Source of the DNA: Moorella sp. E308F
Lineage (GTDB): Bacteria > Bacillota > DSM-521 > Neomoorellales > Neomoorellaceae
Assembly (NCBI RefSeq): GCF_006538365.1
Contig: NZ_BJKN01000002.1
Span: 331,276 to 395,275, forward strand
Direction: 5' to 3'
DNA length: 64,000 bases
In this document: positions 1 through 8,248 of the stretch, one piece after another
Numbering within the stretch: the stretch's first letter is position 1
How the letters are laid out: each line of letters begins with the position of its first letter
The notes under the pieces: model-generated
Seen by the model: only the letters and a program-made list of their open reading frames with translations
Databases searched by the model: none
Told to the model about the DNA's origin: nothing
Program-made: the position numbers and the translations under genes

Positions 1-104
1 ACCTCGTGCCCCAGTCCTTCCAGGGCTGCGGCAACAGCGGCCCCGCTCTTTAAGGAAATTTCCCTTTCGGAAGAAGGGCCTCCCATTAAGACGGCGATTT
101 TCAT
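1..104 (-). CDS. ddl: D-alanine--D-alanine ligase, N-terminal part (runs off the window)
   Basis: Only the first 34 or so codons are present. The reading MKIAVLMGGPSSEREISLKS, followed by GAAVAAALEGLGHE, matches the amino-terminal ATP-grasp subdomain of Ddl, with its GGxSSEREIS signature. Ddl joins two D-alanines for peptidoglycan precursor synthesis in the cytoplasm. The ATG overlaps the TGA of the upstream PHP gene (ATGA), so the two are probably translationally coupled. Confidence 0.85.
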   Translation of the reverse strand, partial: MKIAVLMGGPSSEREISLKSGAAVAAALEGLGHE

Positions 105-949
105 ATTTTTACAGGTGCCTCCTTAAAATCCTTTAGCCTTTTAACCATCCTGGCGGAAATACCCATAGAGCCCATTTCTACTGGCGTATAAATACCGTGG
201 AAATCGGTGCCACCGGTAATGAGAAGCCGCCGTTCCAGGGCCAGCCGGTAGAAATAACGGATAGCGGCTCTTCCTTTATCCCCTAGATAATAATAAAATA
301 CCTCCAGGCCGTCAATGTCCTCTTCCAGGATGAGATTTAACAGCCCGTCGTCTCTGATCAGGCCTGGATGGGCCAGCACGGCAATCCCTTTGGCGGCGTG
401 AATCAAGGCGATTGCTCGAGGCAAGGGGTTACCTTCATAGGGGATGTAGGCCAGGCCCCCGGGGGATAAATAACGCCGCAAAAATTCGATTGTCTGGGCA
501 GGTTCCCGGATATAACCAGCCTGCCGTAAAAGTTGCAGGATGTGGTTTTTTCCCAAGACCCCGCCAGGGGGTATTAGCTTTAAGGCCTGTTCCCAGCTAA
601 TATTAAAACCAAGGGCTTGCAGGCGCTGGATAATTTTGCGGGCAAGGAAATTTCGTTCCCGGCAGATTGTTTGTAAAGCGGAGATTAGTACGGGAGAATA
701 GGGATCAAAGTTATAACCAAGGAGATGGATTTCGTGACCTTTAAAACTTGTAACCATTTCAATCCCAGGCAGGAGATCCAGTTCGAGTTCCCGGGCATAA
801 TTGCGAGTCTGGTAATAACCGGCAAGGCTTTCATGATCGGTAAAGCTAAGGGTCTTGAGACCGATTTTTTTTGCCTGTTCCAGGACTGCAGCCGGCGTTA
901 GGCTTCCGTCCGAAGCCAGGGTGTGAATGTGGAGATCAGCGTATACCAA
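101..949 (-). CDS. PHP-domain metal-dependent phosphoesterase (TrpH/YciV/RNase AM-like)
   Basis: The protein is about 282 residues. It opens with the PHP motif DLHIHTLASDG (His at about residues 7 and 9), followed by FTDHES and later VLAHPGL and GGTDFHG, which supply the remaining metal ligands. Family members hydrolyse 3',5'-nucleoside bisphosphates or act as 5'-3' exonucleases on RNA; the substrate here cannot be read from sequence. An upstream GTG at 958 is in frame, but the GAGGTG ribosome site overlaps it and lies 6 nt before the TTG at 949, so I prefer the TTG start. The 3' end overlaps ddl by 4 nt. Confidence 0.85.
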   Translation of the reverse strand: MVYADLHIHTLASDGSLTPAAVLEQAKKIGLKTLSFTDHESLAGYYQTRNYARELELDLLPGIEMVTSFKGHEIHLLGYNFDPYSPVLISALQTICRERNFLARKIIQRLQALGFNISWEQALKLIPPGGVLGKNHILQLLRQAGYIREPAQTIEFLRRYLSPGGLAYIPYEGNPLPRAIALIHAAKGIAVLAHPGLIRDDGLLNLILEEDIDGLEVFYYYLGDKGRAAIRYFYRLALERRLLITGGTDFHGIYTPVEMGSMGISARMVKRLKDFKEAPVKI

Positions 950-1031
950 GGGCAACACCTCGAAAAGTTGACATTATATCTATATTCGGCTTATAAAAAA
1001 AGAAACCTGCCTGGTGGTAAAAATGTTATCC

Positions 1032-1060
1032 TTGACTGGCGGGCGGAAAGGGGGTATAAT
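1032..1060 (+). promoter_or_regulatory. sigma-A type promoter of tRNA-Trp
   Basis: TTGACT at 1032-1037 and TATAAT at 1055-1060 are separated by exactly 17 bp. The -10 box ends 11 nt before the tRNA 5' end. This is a near-consensus vegetative promoter serving only the tRNA. Confidence 0.85.
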
Positions 1061-1071
1061 AAAATTGCTGT

Positions 1072-1147
1072 AGGGGTGTAGCTCAATTGGTAGAGTAGCG
1101 GTCTCCAAAACCGTTGGTTGCGGGTTCGAGTCCTGCCACCCCTGCCA
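1072..1147 (+). tRNA. trnW: tRNA-Trp (anticodon CCA)
   Basis: The sequence folds as a 76-nt cloverleaf. The acceptor strands AGGGGTG and CACCCCT pair, the anticodon stem is CGGT/ACCG around the loop CTCCAAA (anticodon CCA), the T arm carries GGTTCGAGTCC, the discriminator is G and the terminal CCA is encoded. It stands alone, with its own promoter and a candidate terminator. Confidence 0.96.
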
Positions 1148-1165
1148 ACCAGATATATCAAAATT

Positions 1166-1220
1166 TATGGCCTCTAAAGGACCAGTTGGTGACCATGGTT
1201 CTTAGGAGGCCATATTATTT
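1166..1220 (+). terminator. candidate terminator of tRNA-Trp
   Basis: TATGGCCTCTAA and TTAGGAGGCCATA can pair with one bulged G, closing a loop of about 23 nt, and are followed by TTATTTTAATT. The long loop makes this less certain than a compact terminator. Confidence 0.5.
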
Positions 1221-1221
1221 T

Positions 1222-1653
1222 AATTCTCTATCCTTCTCCCTGCCTTAAGGTGCCGGATGATAAGACCTGTTAGCGGGGTTTCTCCTGTCAAGCGGGTCGG
1301 AGCTATGCCACGCGCCCACTGCATGATTAATTTTCTTCCCCGGGTATTCGCAGCGCCCGTAAAATGTGCAATCAAATCGTTGATTTGGGTATTGCCTTGC
1401 CTTCCCAGTAAACAGCCGGCAACCCCGGCAGCCAGGCCGAGGAGAAACAGCAGCCGCCGGTGAGTGTTCACCCCGCCGGTGCTTCCAAACATCTTTTGCT
1501 CGAAGTTATAGCCTACCATCCTCGCCCTGGCAAGGACTGTATGCCCAGACCTATAGCTGCCAAGGTGCCGAAGGCCTGGGAAAGGACCGCAAAACTGGCG
1601 AGAAAGGTCCAATAGTTCATATTGCGGTCGATTCCCGGGCCTTTCTTGGGCTT
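1222..1653 (-). pseudogene. citG: decayed citG (triphosphoribosyl-dephospho-CoA synthase)
   Basis: CitG makes the precursor of the citrate lyase acyl-carrier prosthetic group. Two reading frames carry pieces of it. One (1653 down to about 1513) reads KPKKGPGIDRN then NYWTFLASFAVL, resembling the PKPGLVDR and following helix of CitG. It ends in a TAG. The other frame (from about 1600 down) reads EQKMFGSTGGVNTHRRLLF, matching the family signature MF-x-ATGGVNTH-x-G-x-IF. The intact enzyme continues roughly 170 residues past that motif; here about 80 poorly matching residues follow. The gene is therefore frameshifted and truncated. It lies directly downstream of a citrate/malate-type carrier and two-component system, which fits a lost citrate fermentation cluster. 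Confidence 0.6.
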
Positions 1654-1985
1654 ACAAAACCGGAAGCAGACCGCATGGCAGCTTTAAATAGCATACCGGT
1701 CGTGCACTTTTCCCCGTTCTCGAAGGCTGCCTCGTCCGCGCTTGCGTTAAATGACACGAAAACCTTAGGATCGTAACTCTCGACGAGCTCGAAAACCGCG
1801 TTCTTTTATATCTTTTAGACTGGTCAATACCTTGTTTTCGCCTGGTCTTAAACTCCGTACCGGGGGAGCGGCTTTTCTTCCCACCGGTGTTCGAGCAAAG
1901 GCGCCTTGAAACAGTAAACGGTTACCTGATACCTCATCCGGTATGAACCTTCCTAAATAGAATTCTCAACCCAGAAGACTTTACC
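1654..1985 (-). other. gene-free stretch with unrecognised broken frames
   Basis: No complete gene is visible. On the minus strand two frames look protein-like for 30-60 codons and end in stops: one begins MRYQVTVYCFKAPLLEHRW, another contains ELVESYDPKVFVSFNASADE. I recognise neither. They may be further relics of the damaged citrate cluster. Confidence 0.35.
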
Positions 1986-3305
1986 TTATATTTTACTGAG
2001 GATGTTAATCAACAAACCGCCAATTATAAGCATAATGGCACCACCGATCCGCGAAGAGATCTGCGCGAATGGCATTATCTCCATCCGTCGGGCAGCGCTC
2101 AGGATAGCCACATCTCCCGTTCCACCCATGTTAGCCATACACAACCCGGCGGTTATCGAGGACTCGATCTCGTAGAATCCGACGAGTTTTCCGGCATACC
2201 AGGTGCCAATGATAGCTCCCAGGACGGTTATACCTACTAACAAGAGATAAGCAGGCGTGAAGGCCTTAATGATATCGGCCAGGCTGGTGTACTTGACCCC
2301 AATGCCCACCAGCAGGACCCCGGTAAAGTTACTCATCACGAATTGGAACCAATAGTACGCGGCCGCCTCATATTGATGGGGGATCAACCCCAAAGCCTTC
2401 ACCACCGCTACGGCAATGATCATCCACGCGAAGGCGTGGATTGAAGGGAAGAGCATCCCAAAGAATTGGCCTATGACAAAGAAGGTACCCGCCAATAACA
2501 AACCGGTGCCTAGCATCTCAAGCTTAAGGGCCGGTTTTTCGTCGGCCTTGATAATGGAATCGTCCGCCACCTTCATGAGCTGGCCATTACCCGTGTACTG
2601 GGGTTTGACCCGTCCCAGACGGTCGAGCAGGCCCGCGAATATAATCGCAAGGGCATTACCCAGGGCCACTGCTGGGATCATCATCGATAGGAGCTTGGCA
2701 GCATCCCCACCGGATGCGCCGGCGTAGATCTTAGAAAGGGGCACTGCTCCGGCGCCCATTCCGCCGCCCATTATAGGAATGCCTATGAACAAGATGGCCT
2801 CCCGCCAGCCGTAACCGGTAACGGCACCCACTATGCCCACCAGACCCAACGCGGCAACGACGCCGGCCAGGATAGCAGGAATGTAGCGGGCAAAGGCCTT
2901 CACCAGCAGTTTTCTGTTCATGCCAAGGATGGAACCGGTTATGAGGGAGGCAATATACCACTCCAGGAAACCCCAATCCTGCATAAAGTTGCCGATTAGG
3001 TCAGTGAGGGGTTTAGGTAAGATTTTAAAATGTACCAGAGCAGCGGTCCCGAAGATGATGACTATGGGGCCGCCCCCTAAGTAGGTGTTTATAATCGGGA
3101 AGCGGTTGCCCACCTCGTTAAAAATCGCCCCGAGGACAGCCATAAAGGCAAACGCACCAATGAGGTTAAGGGGAAGCAAAGTCTTCTTACCGAAAGTCCA
3201 TAGCCCCGACATAAGGACGATAGCAGCAGCGATAGTAAAGTAATACCATGGCAGACCCAGAATAGTGAATGTGGCAACCTGTTTCCGTTCTTGGACTATC
3301 GCCAT
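1986..3305 (-). CDS. 2-hydroxycarboxylate transporter (CitS/MleP/CimH family)
   Basis: The 439-residue protein is very hydrophobic, with about ten or more membrane segments, and has the typical length of the family. It carries the two glycine-rich re-entrant-loop motifs, GGGMGAG at about residues 180-186 and MGGTGD at about 393-398, and the conserved substrate-binding Arg in ISSRIGG (about 419). Family members carry citrate or malate with Na+/H+ or exchange them for lactate. Translation starts at the ATG behind AGGAGGAAGAGG. A 2CRT-type sensor kinase and regulator lie immediately upstream on the same strand, so transcription is probably induced by external di- or tricarboxylates. The exact substrate is not readable. 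Confidence 0.88.
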   Translation of the reverse strand: MAIVQERKQVATFTILGLPWYYFTIAAAIVLMSGLWTFGKKTLLPLNLIGAFAFMAVLGAIFNEVGNRFPIINTYLGGGPIVIIFGTAALVHFKILPKPLTDLIGNFMQDWGFLEWYIASLITGSILGMNRKLLVKAFARYIPAILAGVVAALGLVGIVGAVTGYGWREAILFIGIPIMGGGMGAGAVPLSKIYAGASGGDAAKLLSMMIPAVALGNALAIIFAGLLDRLGRVKPQYTGNGQLMKVADDSIIKADEKPALKLEMLGTGLLLAGTFFVIGQFFGMLFPSIHAFAWMIIAVAVVKALGLIPHQYEAAAYYWFQFVMSNFTGVLLVGIGVKYTSLADIIKAFTPAYLLLVGITVLGAIIGTWYAGKLVGFYEIESSITAGLCMANMGGTGDVAILSAARRMEIMPFAQISSRIGGAIMLIIGGLLINILSKI

Positions 3306-3439
3306 CGAAACCTCTTCCTCCTGCAGACAGAGTAATGTTGGTTTTTTAGAAAATATGAAAACTATATTCGTTCTCCCCTTTTTTCCACCTCCTTTTGAAG
3401 AAGTATAGCTCTGGGAAACAAAAATATTTTAAATAAATT

Positions 3440-3471
3440 ATAAGCTCCTCCGCGCCGGCGGAGAAGCTTAT
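3440..3471 (-). terminator. terminator after the response regulator
   Basis: An inverted repeat (ATAAGCT-CTCCGC around a short loop) closes a strong stem. On the minus strand it is followed by an A/T-rich tract with runs of T. It separates the kinase-regulator pair from the transporter gene. Confidence 0.7.
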
Positions 3472-3506
3472 TGGTCATATCGGTATTTTTGTTCATTTTG
3501 TTCGTC

Positions 3507-4214
3507 TTACTGTCTATTCTCGCCACTACCCTCGTTCCAGCGGTAGCGGTTCAGGGGCCTCCCTACGCTGCCGTATTCAGGTTCTGCAATCACGAGACCG
3601 AGGCCCAGCAGGTATTCCAAATAACGGCGGGCGGTGATGCGAGAAAGCCCTGCCATTTCAGCCACTTCCCGCGCGGATAAGGAGGATGGCGACCGGGACT
3701 TTAGTACCTGAATTACCAAATCCAGGGTCTTATCCTGCAGGCCTTTAGGAAGGTCCGGCCTGTTGGCTTCTGGTCTGGTCTCCAAGATCCGGTCCAGGTC
3801 TTCTTGTTTCAGCTCATTTGTCTTTAACTGCATTAACTGTCGGCAGCGGTTACGGTAGCGCTCCAATGCCTGCCGCAACCGCTCAAACCTGAATGGTTTA
3901 ATAAGATAATCGACGGCGCCAAGCCACAAAGCTTCCTGCACTGTACTTGCTTCCTGGGCGGCTGTAACCACGATAACGTCTACAGGGACGGTAAGCTGGC
4001 GGAGCTGGCGTAGAAGGGTAAGCCCGTCTATCTCGGGCATAAAGATATCCAGTATAACTAGCTGCGCCCCGGTGTTCTGCACCCCTTCTAAGGCCGATTG
4101 ACCGTCCTGGGCCGCACCTACCACCTGGAAACCCGGTACCGACTCTATGAACCGCCTGTGGATCTCCAGCACCATTGGATCATCCTCGACAATAAAGACG
4201 CCCACCGCCGTCAT
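3507..4214 (-). CDS. CitB/DcuR-family response regulator
   Basis: The 235-residue protein has a receiver domain (residues 5-120) with acidic residues E10-D11-D12, phospho-acceptor D56 in ILDIFMP, T84 and K106. It ends in a helix-turn-helix region with LSAREVAEMAGLSRITARRY at about 178-197, the layout of the CitB/DctR/MalR class. Its ATG overlaps the stop of the kinase gene (TGATG). It should bind DNA near the downstream 2-hydroxycarboxylate carrier gene; no operator could be identified with confidence. Confidence 0.88.
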   Translation of the reverse strand: MTAVGVFIVEDDPMVLEIHRRFIESVPGFQVVGAAQDGQSALEGVQNTGAQLVILDIFMPEIDGLTLLRQLRQLTVPVDVIVVTAAQEASTVQEALWLGAVDYLIKPFRFERLRQALERYRNRCRQLMQLKTNELKQEDLDRILETRPEANRPDLPKGLQDKTLDLVIQVLKSRSPSSLSAREVAEMAGLSRITARRYLEYLLGLGLVIAEPEYGSVGRPLNRYRWNEGSGENRQ

Positions 4215-5812
4215 CAGTCTTCCACCCTTTCAGGCCAGGGTATGCGCACGCTGAACAGGGCTCCCCCCAAGGGTGATTGTCCCACCGTTATACTCCCGCC
4301 TAGATTCTTCACCAGCCTCTCCACCAGGGCCAGGCCGATACCCCGGCCGTTGCTCTTAGTAGAGAAACCGTTTCTAAATATTTCTCGGCGCAGCGAGGGC
4401 GGGACACCGGAACCGGAATCGGCCACGAGGATCTCTAGCTGCTCGGGGGAACTCTCTAACAAAACCTCTATACGCCTCCGGTCGGCCGGTAAAGTCAACA
4501 CCGCTTCAAAGGCGTTCTCTATAAGGTTGGCCACAATAGTACAGATGTCGTTCTGGTCTATGTCCGGCGGAAGCCAGTCCACCCGGGTATTAGGCAGCAC
4601 GACAAACTTTATCCCCAGCTCTCGCGCCCTGCCGCTTTTACCCAGCAACAATGCGGTAAGGGTCTCAGCCTTGATCCTCCGGTTGAGAAACAGGAGTAAA
4701 TCCTGTTGGGGGTCTATTGCCTCCATGATATAGTTCAACGCCCTCTCATGGTCTCCGAGCTGCAGGAAGCCAGCAATGGTATGGAGCTTGTTGCGAAACT
4801 CGTGGGCCTGTGTACGGAGGGCTTCCGCGTAGCGCCGGACACCGCTTAGTTCATCGGCCATTTGTTTCACCTCAGTCCTATCGCGGAAGCTGGCCACAGC
4901 TCCGACTAACTCATCCTTCACCTTAATGGGCACTACGTTGCTCACGATCACCCCGAAGTTCGTCAACTGCTCCCGGTTTAGCTCGGCCAGCCCCGTCTTG
5001 AGCACCGCCAGCAACCTGGCGCCCGGTATAACCTTTTCTACGTTGCGGCCGATTACTTCGGGGTCGCAGCGCAGGATGCGCCGCGCATTATCGTTGACAA
5101 AGGTTATCCGGCCCTCTTTGTCTACCGTGACTAAGCCTTCGTGCAGGGAGGTCAAAATGGCTTCTCTTTCCTTCAAAAGTTTTGCTATTTCCGAAGGCTC
5201 CATGTTAAACATAATGGCCTTTATCCTTCTCACCACAAAATAGGAGCCTAAAACCGCAGCCAAAATCCCTACCACTAAGGCAAGGTAGACTTGCTTTAGT
5301 ACCTTGCCTATCTGGAATTTTACGTCCTGGGCGAGAAATCCTACCAGAACGGCACCGACCTGCTGCCCCCTGTAATCATATACAGGGGCAAAACCTCGGA
5401 CCGAAGTGCCCAAGGTACCCACGGCTACCGATACATACTCTTTACCCTGTAAGGCAGGACCTTCATCCCCGCCAACTACATGCTTGCCTATCCTTTCAGG
5501 AACCGGGTGAGAGTAGCGGATACCCTTATTGTCGAAGGTCACGATGAACTCAGCGCCCGTAGCCCGGCGGATGTCTTCCATCACTGGTTGGATGAATATG
5601 CTGCCGGAGGGCTGACCCAAATACCGCCGCAACACATCATGGCGGGCGACGGCGCGGGCCAGGTTCAGCGCTTGTCGCCCCACCCTTTCCTCAAGTTCGA
5701 TCTTAACGGCCCTATTGACGATTAACCCGACCAGACCAAAGGCAAGCAATAAAACAGCCAGTAGCAGGGATAAGACCTGCCCTTGGAGGGTTGACGGTCT
5801 AAGGCGGCGCAT
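4214..5812 (-). CDS. CitA/DcuS-family sensor histidine kinase
   Basis: This is a membrane sensor of about 532 residues. Numbered from an in-frame GTG at 5839, a membrane helix at about 22-42 is followed by an external PAS-like sensor (about 45-180, with FIVTFDNKGIRYSHP), a second helix (about 184-203), a cytoplasmic PAS domain (about 225-325), the dimerisation box with His346 in QAHEFRNKLH, and an HATPase with NLIENAFEAV and DSGSGVPPSL plus GRGIGLALV. The architecture is that of citrate, malate and fumarate sensors. I prefer the ATG at 5812 because AGGAGA precedes it; the GTG has no clear ribosome site. Confidence 0.88.
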   Translation of the reverse strand: MRRLRPSTLQGQVLSLLLAVLLLAFGLVGLIVNRAVKIELEERVGRQALNLARAVARHDVLRRYLGQPSGSIFIQPVMEDIRRATGAEFIVTFDNKGIRYSHPVPERIGKHVVGGDEGPALQGKEYVSVAVGTLGTSVRGFAPVYDYRGQQVGAVLVGFLAQDVKFQIGKVLKQVYLALVVGILAAVLGSYFVVRRIKAIMFNMEPSEIAKLLKEREAILTSLHEGLVTVDKEGRITFVNDNARRILRCDPEVIGRNVEKVIPGARLLAVLKTGLAELNREQLTNFGVIVSNVVPIKVKDELVGAVASFRDRTEVKQMADELSGVRRYAEALRTQAHEFRNKLHTIAGFLQLGDHERALNYIMEAIDPQQDLLLFLNRRIKAETLTALLLGKSGRARELGIKFVVLPNTRVDWLPPDIDQNDICTIVANLIENAFEAVLTLPADRRRIEVLLESSPEQLEILVADSGSGVPPSLRREIFRNGFSTKSNGRGIGLALVERLVKNLGGSITVGQSPLGGALFSVRIPWPERVED

Positions 5813-5907
5813 GGGGATAAATCTCCTACCCTTATCCACAGATGGTGTCAGCCAGATGACTATTTATTATCGTTTTTCCGCGCAATTAGTCCAACTTAGA
5901 GGTATCA

Positions 5908-5944
5908 GGGAGGGTTAAATTATGCTTAACCCGCAATCCCTCCC
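5908..5944. repeat. interrupted inverted repeat, possible bidirectional terminator
   Basis: GGGAGGGTTAA at 5908-5918 can pair with TTAACCC at 5926-5932 and, across a 5-nt bulge, CCCTCCC at 5938-5944. It lies between the EF-G-like gene (3' end) and the sensor kinase (5' end). Confidence 0.4.
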
Positions 5945-5986
5945 TAATTTCTCCCCTTTTCCTCGCTTTTGTAAACGAGAAATCAG

Positions 5987-6009
5987 AGCCCCCTCCTGAT
6001 GAGGGGGCT
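5987..6009 (-). terminator. rho-independent terminator of the EF-G-like gene
   Basis: A perfect 9-bp stem AGCCCCCTC/GAGGGGGCT closes a 5-nt loop ten bases past the stop codon. The downstream tract on the minus strand is only moderately T-rich. Confidence 0.75.
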
Positions 6010-6018
6010 ACAAGGTGC

Positions 6019-8064
6019 CTACTCTTCCTTTTCTCGCCTGGCTTCCTGGATAATCTTTTCGGCAATATTGGCCGGGACTTCTTCGTACTGGGCAAAATCC
6101 ATTTTAAAGTGGCCGCGGCCCTGGGTGATAGACTTCAAGTTGATAGCGTAACGGTACATTTCTGCCAGGGGTACCTGGGCGCGGATTACCTGGTTTTTGC
6201 CCTTCGGCTCCATTCCAAGAATTCGTCCCCGGCGGCTATTTAAATCGCCCATGATGTCACCCATGAACTGTTCGGGCACGGTAATTTCAACGTTCATGAT
6301 AGGCTCCAGCAGTACCGGCTTGGCCTGTTCGACGGCCTTGCGGAATGCTATCCCGGCGGCAATCTTAAAGGCCATTTCCGAGGAGTCGACCGTATGGTAT
6401 GAACCGTCGGCCAGGTTGACCTTAATATTGGTAACCGGGTAGCCGGCCAGGATCCCTTCCTGCATGGCTTCCCTGATGCCCTTCTCTACGGCTGGGATAT
6501 ACTGCCGTGGCACGGCACCGCCGAAGATGGTTTCGGTAAACTCAAATTCCTTGTCGGGCAGGGGGGCCATGTCGATAAAGACATGCCCGTACTGGCCGTG
6601 ACCGCCCGTTTGTTTCTTGTGCTTGCCTTCCACCCTGGTAACACTGGTGCGAATGGTTTCCCGGTAGGGTACCCTGGGTGTGCTCATTTCCACTTCGACA
6701 CCGAATTTCCGCTGCAGGCGCTCCAATGTAATGTCCAGGTGGGACTCGCCCATACCGGTGAGAATGGTTTCCCTGGTCTCTGTATTTTTGCTCAGGCGCA
6801 GGGTCGGGTCTTCTTCCAGTAGCCTTGCCAGGGCATTGCTGAGCTTATCTTCGTCACCTTTACTTTTAGGTCTGATGGCTACAGGAAGGGTTGGTTCGGG
6901 GAAGTTGATTCCTTCCAGTTGGACCGGGTCGGCTTTGGCGCTGAGGGTATCACCGGTAGTAGTTACCTGTAATTTGGCAACGGCCCCCATGTCCCCCGGC
7001 CGCATTTCGGCCACGGCTACCTGGTTTTTGCCCTGGAGGGCAAAAAGTTGGCCGATTTTTTCTTCGCTTTCCCGGTTGGCGTTGTAAACACTGGAATCAG
7101 ATTTCAGGATACCACTGTAAACCCGGAACATACTTAACCTGCCGACATAGGGATCGGCCAGGGTTTTAAATACCAGGGCGGCCAGGCTTTCCTTTTCCAG
7201 TTCGGCCGCTGTTTTACCGGCCACGTCTACGGGCGAAGGTAAATAGTCCACAATATAGTCTAGCAAGGGTTTAACCCCCATATTTTTCAGGGCTGAACCG
7301 CACAGGACCGGGACCACTTTTCCTTCGGCAATGGCTTTTTTAAGACCCAGGCGCACCTCATCCGGCGTAAGTTCCTCGCCTTCCAGGTATTTCATTAAAA
7401 GTTCGTCATCGCCTTCGGCCGCAGCCTCGACCAGGGCTTCCCGTAAAGAAGCAACTTCGTCGGCGTATTCCGCCGGGACGGGGCCCTCTTTTTCATTGCC
7501 GTTATCGTTATAGGTGTAGGCCTTTTGATTTAGAATATCGATGACACCGCTAAAAGTTTCGGCGGCTCCTATGGGTAGCTGGACGGGGACAATACGACCG
7601 CTCAAACGTTCCCGCATGGATTCTACGGCCTTCTGGAAATTGGCGTTTTCCCGGTCCATTTTATTAACATAGGCCAGCCGCGGCAGGTGACGGGCCTCGG
7701 CTTCTTCCCAGACAACCTCCGTCTGCACTTCCACGCCCGCTACGGCGCTGACAACTACCAGCACACTATCAACTACCCGTAAGGCACTTACCACATCGCC
7801 AAAGAAATCGCTGTAACCCGGCGTATCGAGGATATTTATCTTATGATCCTGCCACTCGGCAAAAGCGAGGGAGGTATTAATGGTTACCTTGCGTTTGATT
7901 TCTTCCGGGTGGTAGTCGGTTACGGTGTTGCCCTCGTCCACCCGGCCCAAACGCTTGGTGGCCCCGGTATTATACAGCAGTGCTTCCGTGAGGCTCGTTT
8001 TGCCGGCGCCGCCATGGGCTACAATGCCAACGTTGCGGATATTGGTACTGGGGTAAACCTTCAT
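6019..8064 (-). CDS. EF-G-like translational GTPase (FusA2 type)
   Basis: At 681 residues this has the full EF-G domain order. The GTPase motifs are AHGGAGKTS (16-24), DTPGYSDF (80-87) and NKMD (134-137). The P-loop reads AHGGAGKT rather than the AHIDAGKTT of canonical EF-G, which marks the EF-G-like/FusA2 group. Domain IV (GGHGQYGHVFIDMAPL) and the C-terminal fold with the RRGRILGME motif are present. Canonical EF-G catalyses ribosomal translocation; the precise role of this paralogue is not settled. The ATG follows AGGAGG by 11 nt, and the gene stands alone between terminators. Confidence 0.88.
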   Translation of the reverse strand: MKVYPSTNIRNVGIVAHGGAGKTSLTEALLYNTGATKRLGRVDEGNTVTDYHPEEIKRKVTINTSLAFAEWQDHKINILDTPGYSDFFGDVVSALRVVDSVLVVVSAVAGVEVQTEVVWEEAEARHLPRLAYVNKMDRENANFQKAVESMRERLSGRIVPVQLPIGAAETFSGVIDILNQKAYTYNDNGNEKEGPVPAEYADEVASLREALVEAAAEGDDELLMKYLEGEELTPDEVRLGLKKAIAEGKVVPVLCGSALKNMGVKPLLDYIVDYLPSPVDVAGKTAAELEKESLAALVFKTLADPYVGRLSMFRVYSGILKSDSSVYNANRESEEKIGQLFALQGKNQVAVAEMRPGDMGAVAKLQVTTTGDTLSAKADPVQLEGINFPEPTLPVAIRPKSKGDEDKLSNALARLLEEDPTLRLSKNTETRETILTGMGESHLDITLERLQRKFGVEVEMSTPRVPYRETIRTSVTRVEGKHKKQTGGHGQYGHVFIDMAPLPDKEFEFTETIFGGAVPRQYIPAVEKGIREAMQEGILAGYPVTNIKVNLADGSYHTVDSSEMAFKIAAGIAFRKAVEQAKPVLLEPIMNVEITVPEQFMGDIMGDLNSRRGRILGMEPKGKNQVIRAQVPLAEMYRYAINLKSITQGRGHFKMDFAQYEEVPANIAEKIIQEARREKEE

Positions 8065-8248
8065 TAAATTAAGCCCTCCTCATCCTTCTGCTGTTAACGA
8101 AAACTTAACAAGGTATATATTAGCCTTCCTTTTGTAAAAATCCTCTTTTTCTACTCAAATATTTTTACGATAGGCAGTTTCTACTTTTCCCCACTTCTGG
8201 TTCTTCTAAACATTTACCGGCTGGCATAAGTTTAGATGGGGTGAAAGT

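Noticed and set aside
5886-6095. 69-codon minus-strand frame over the end of the EF-G-like gene
   Set aside because: It crosses the terminator hairpin and overlaps the EF-G-like gene in another frame; no family match.
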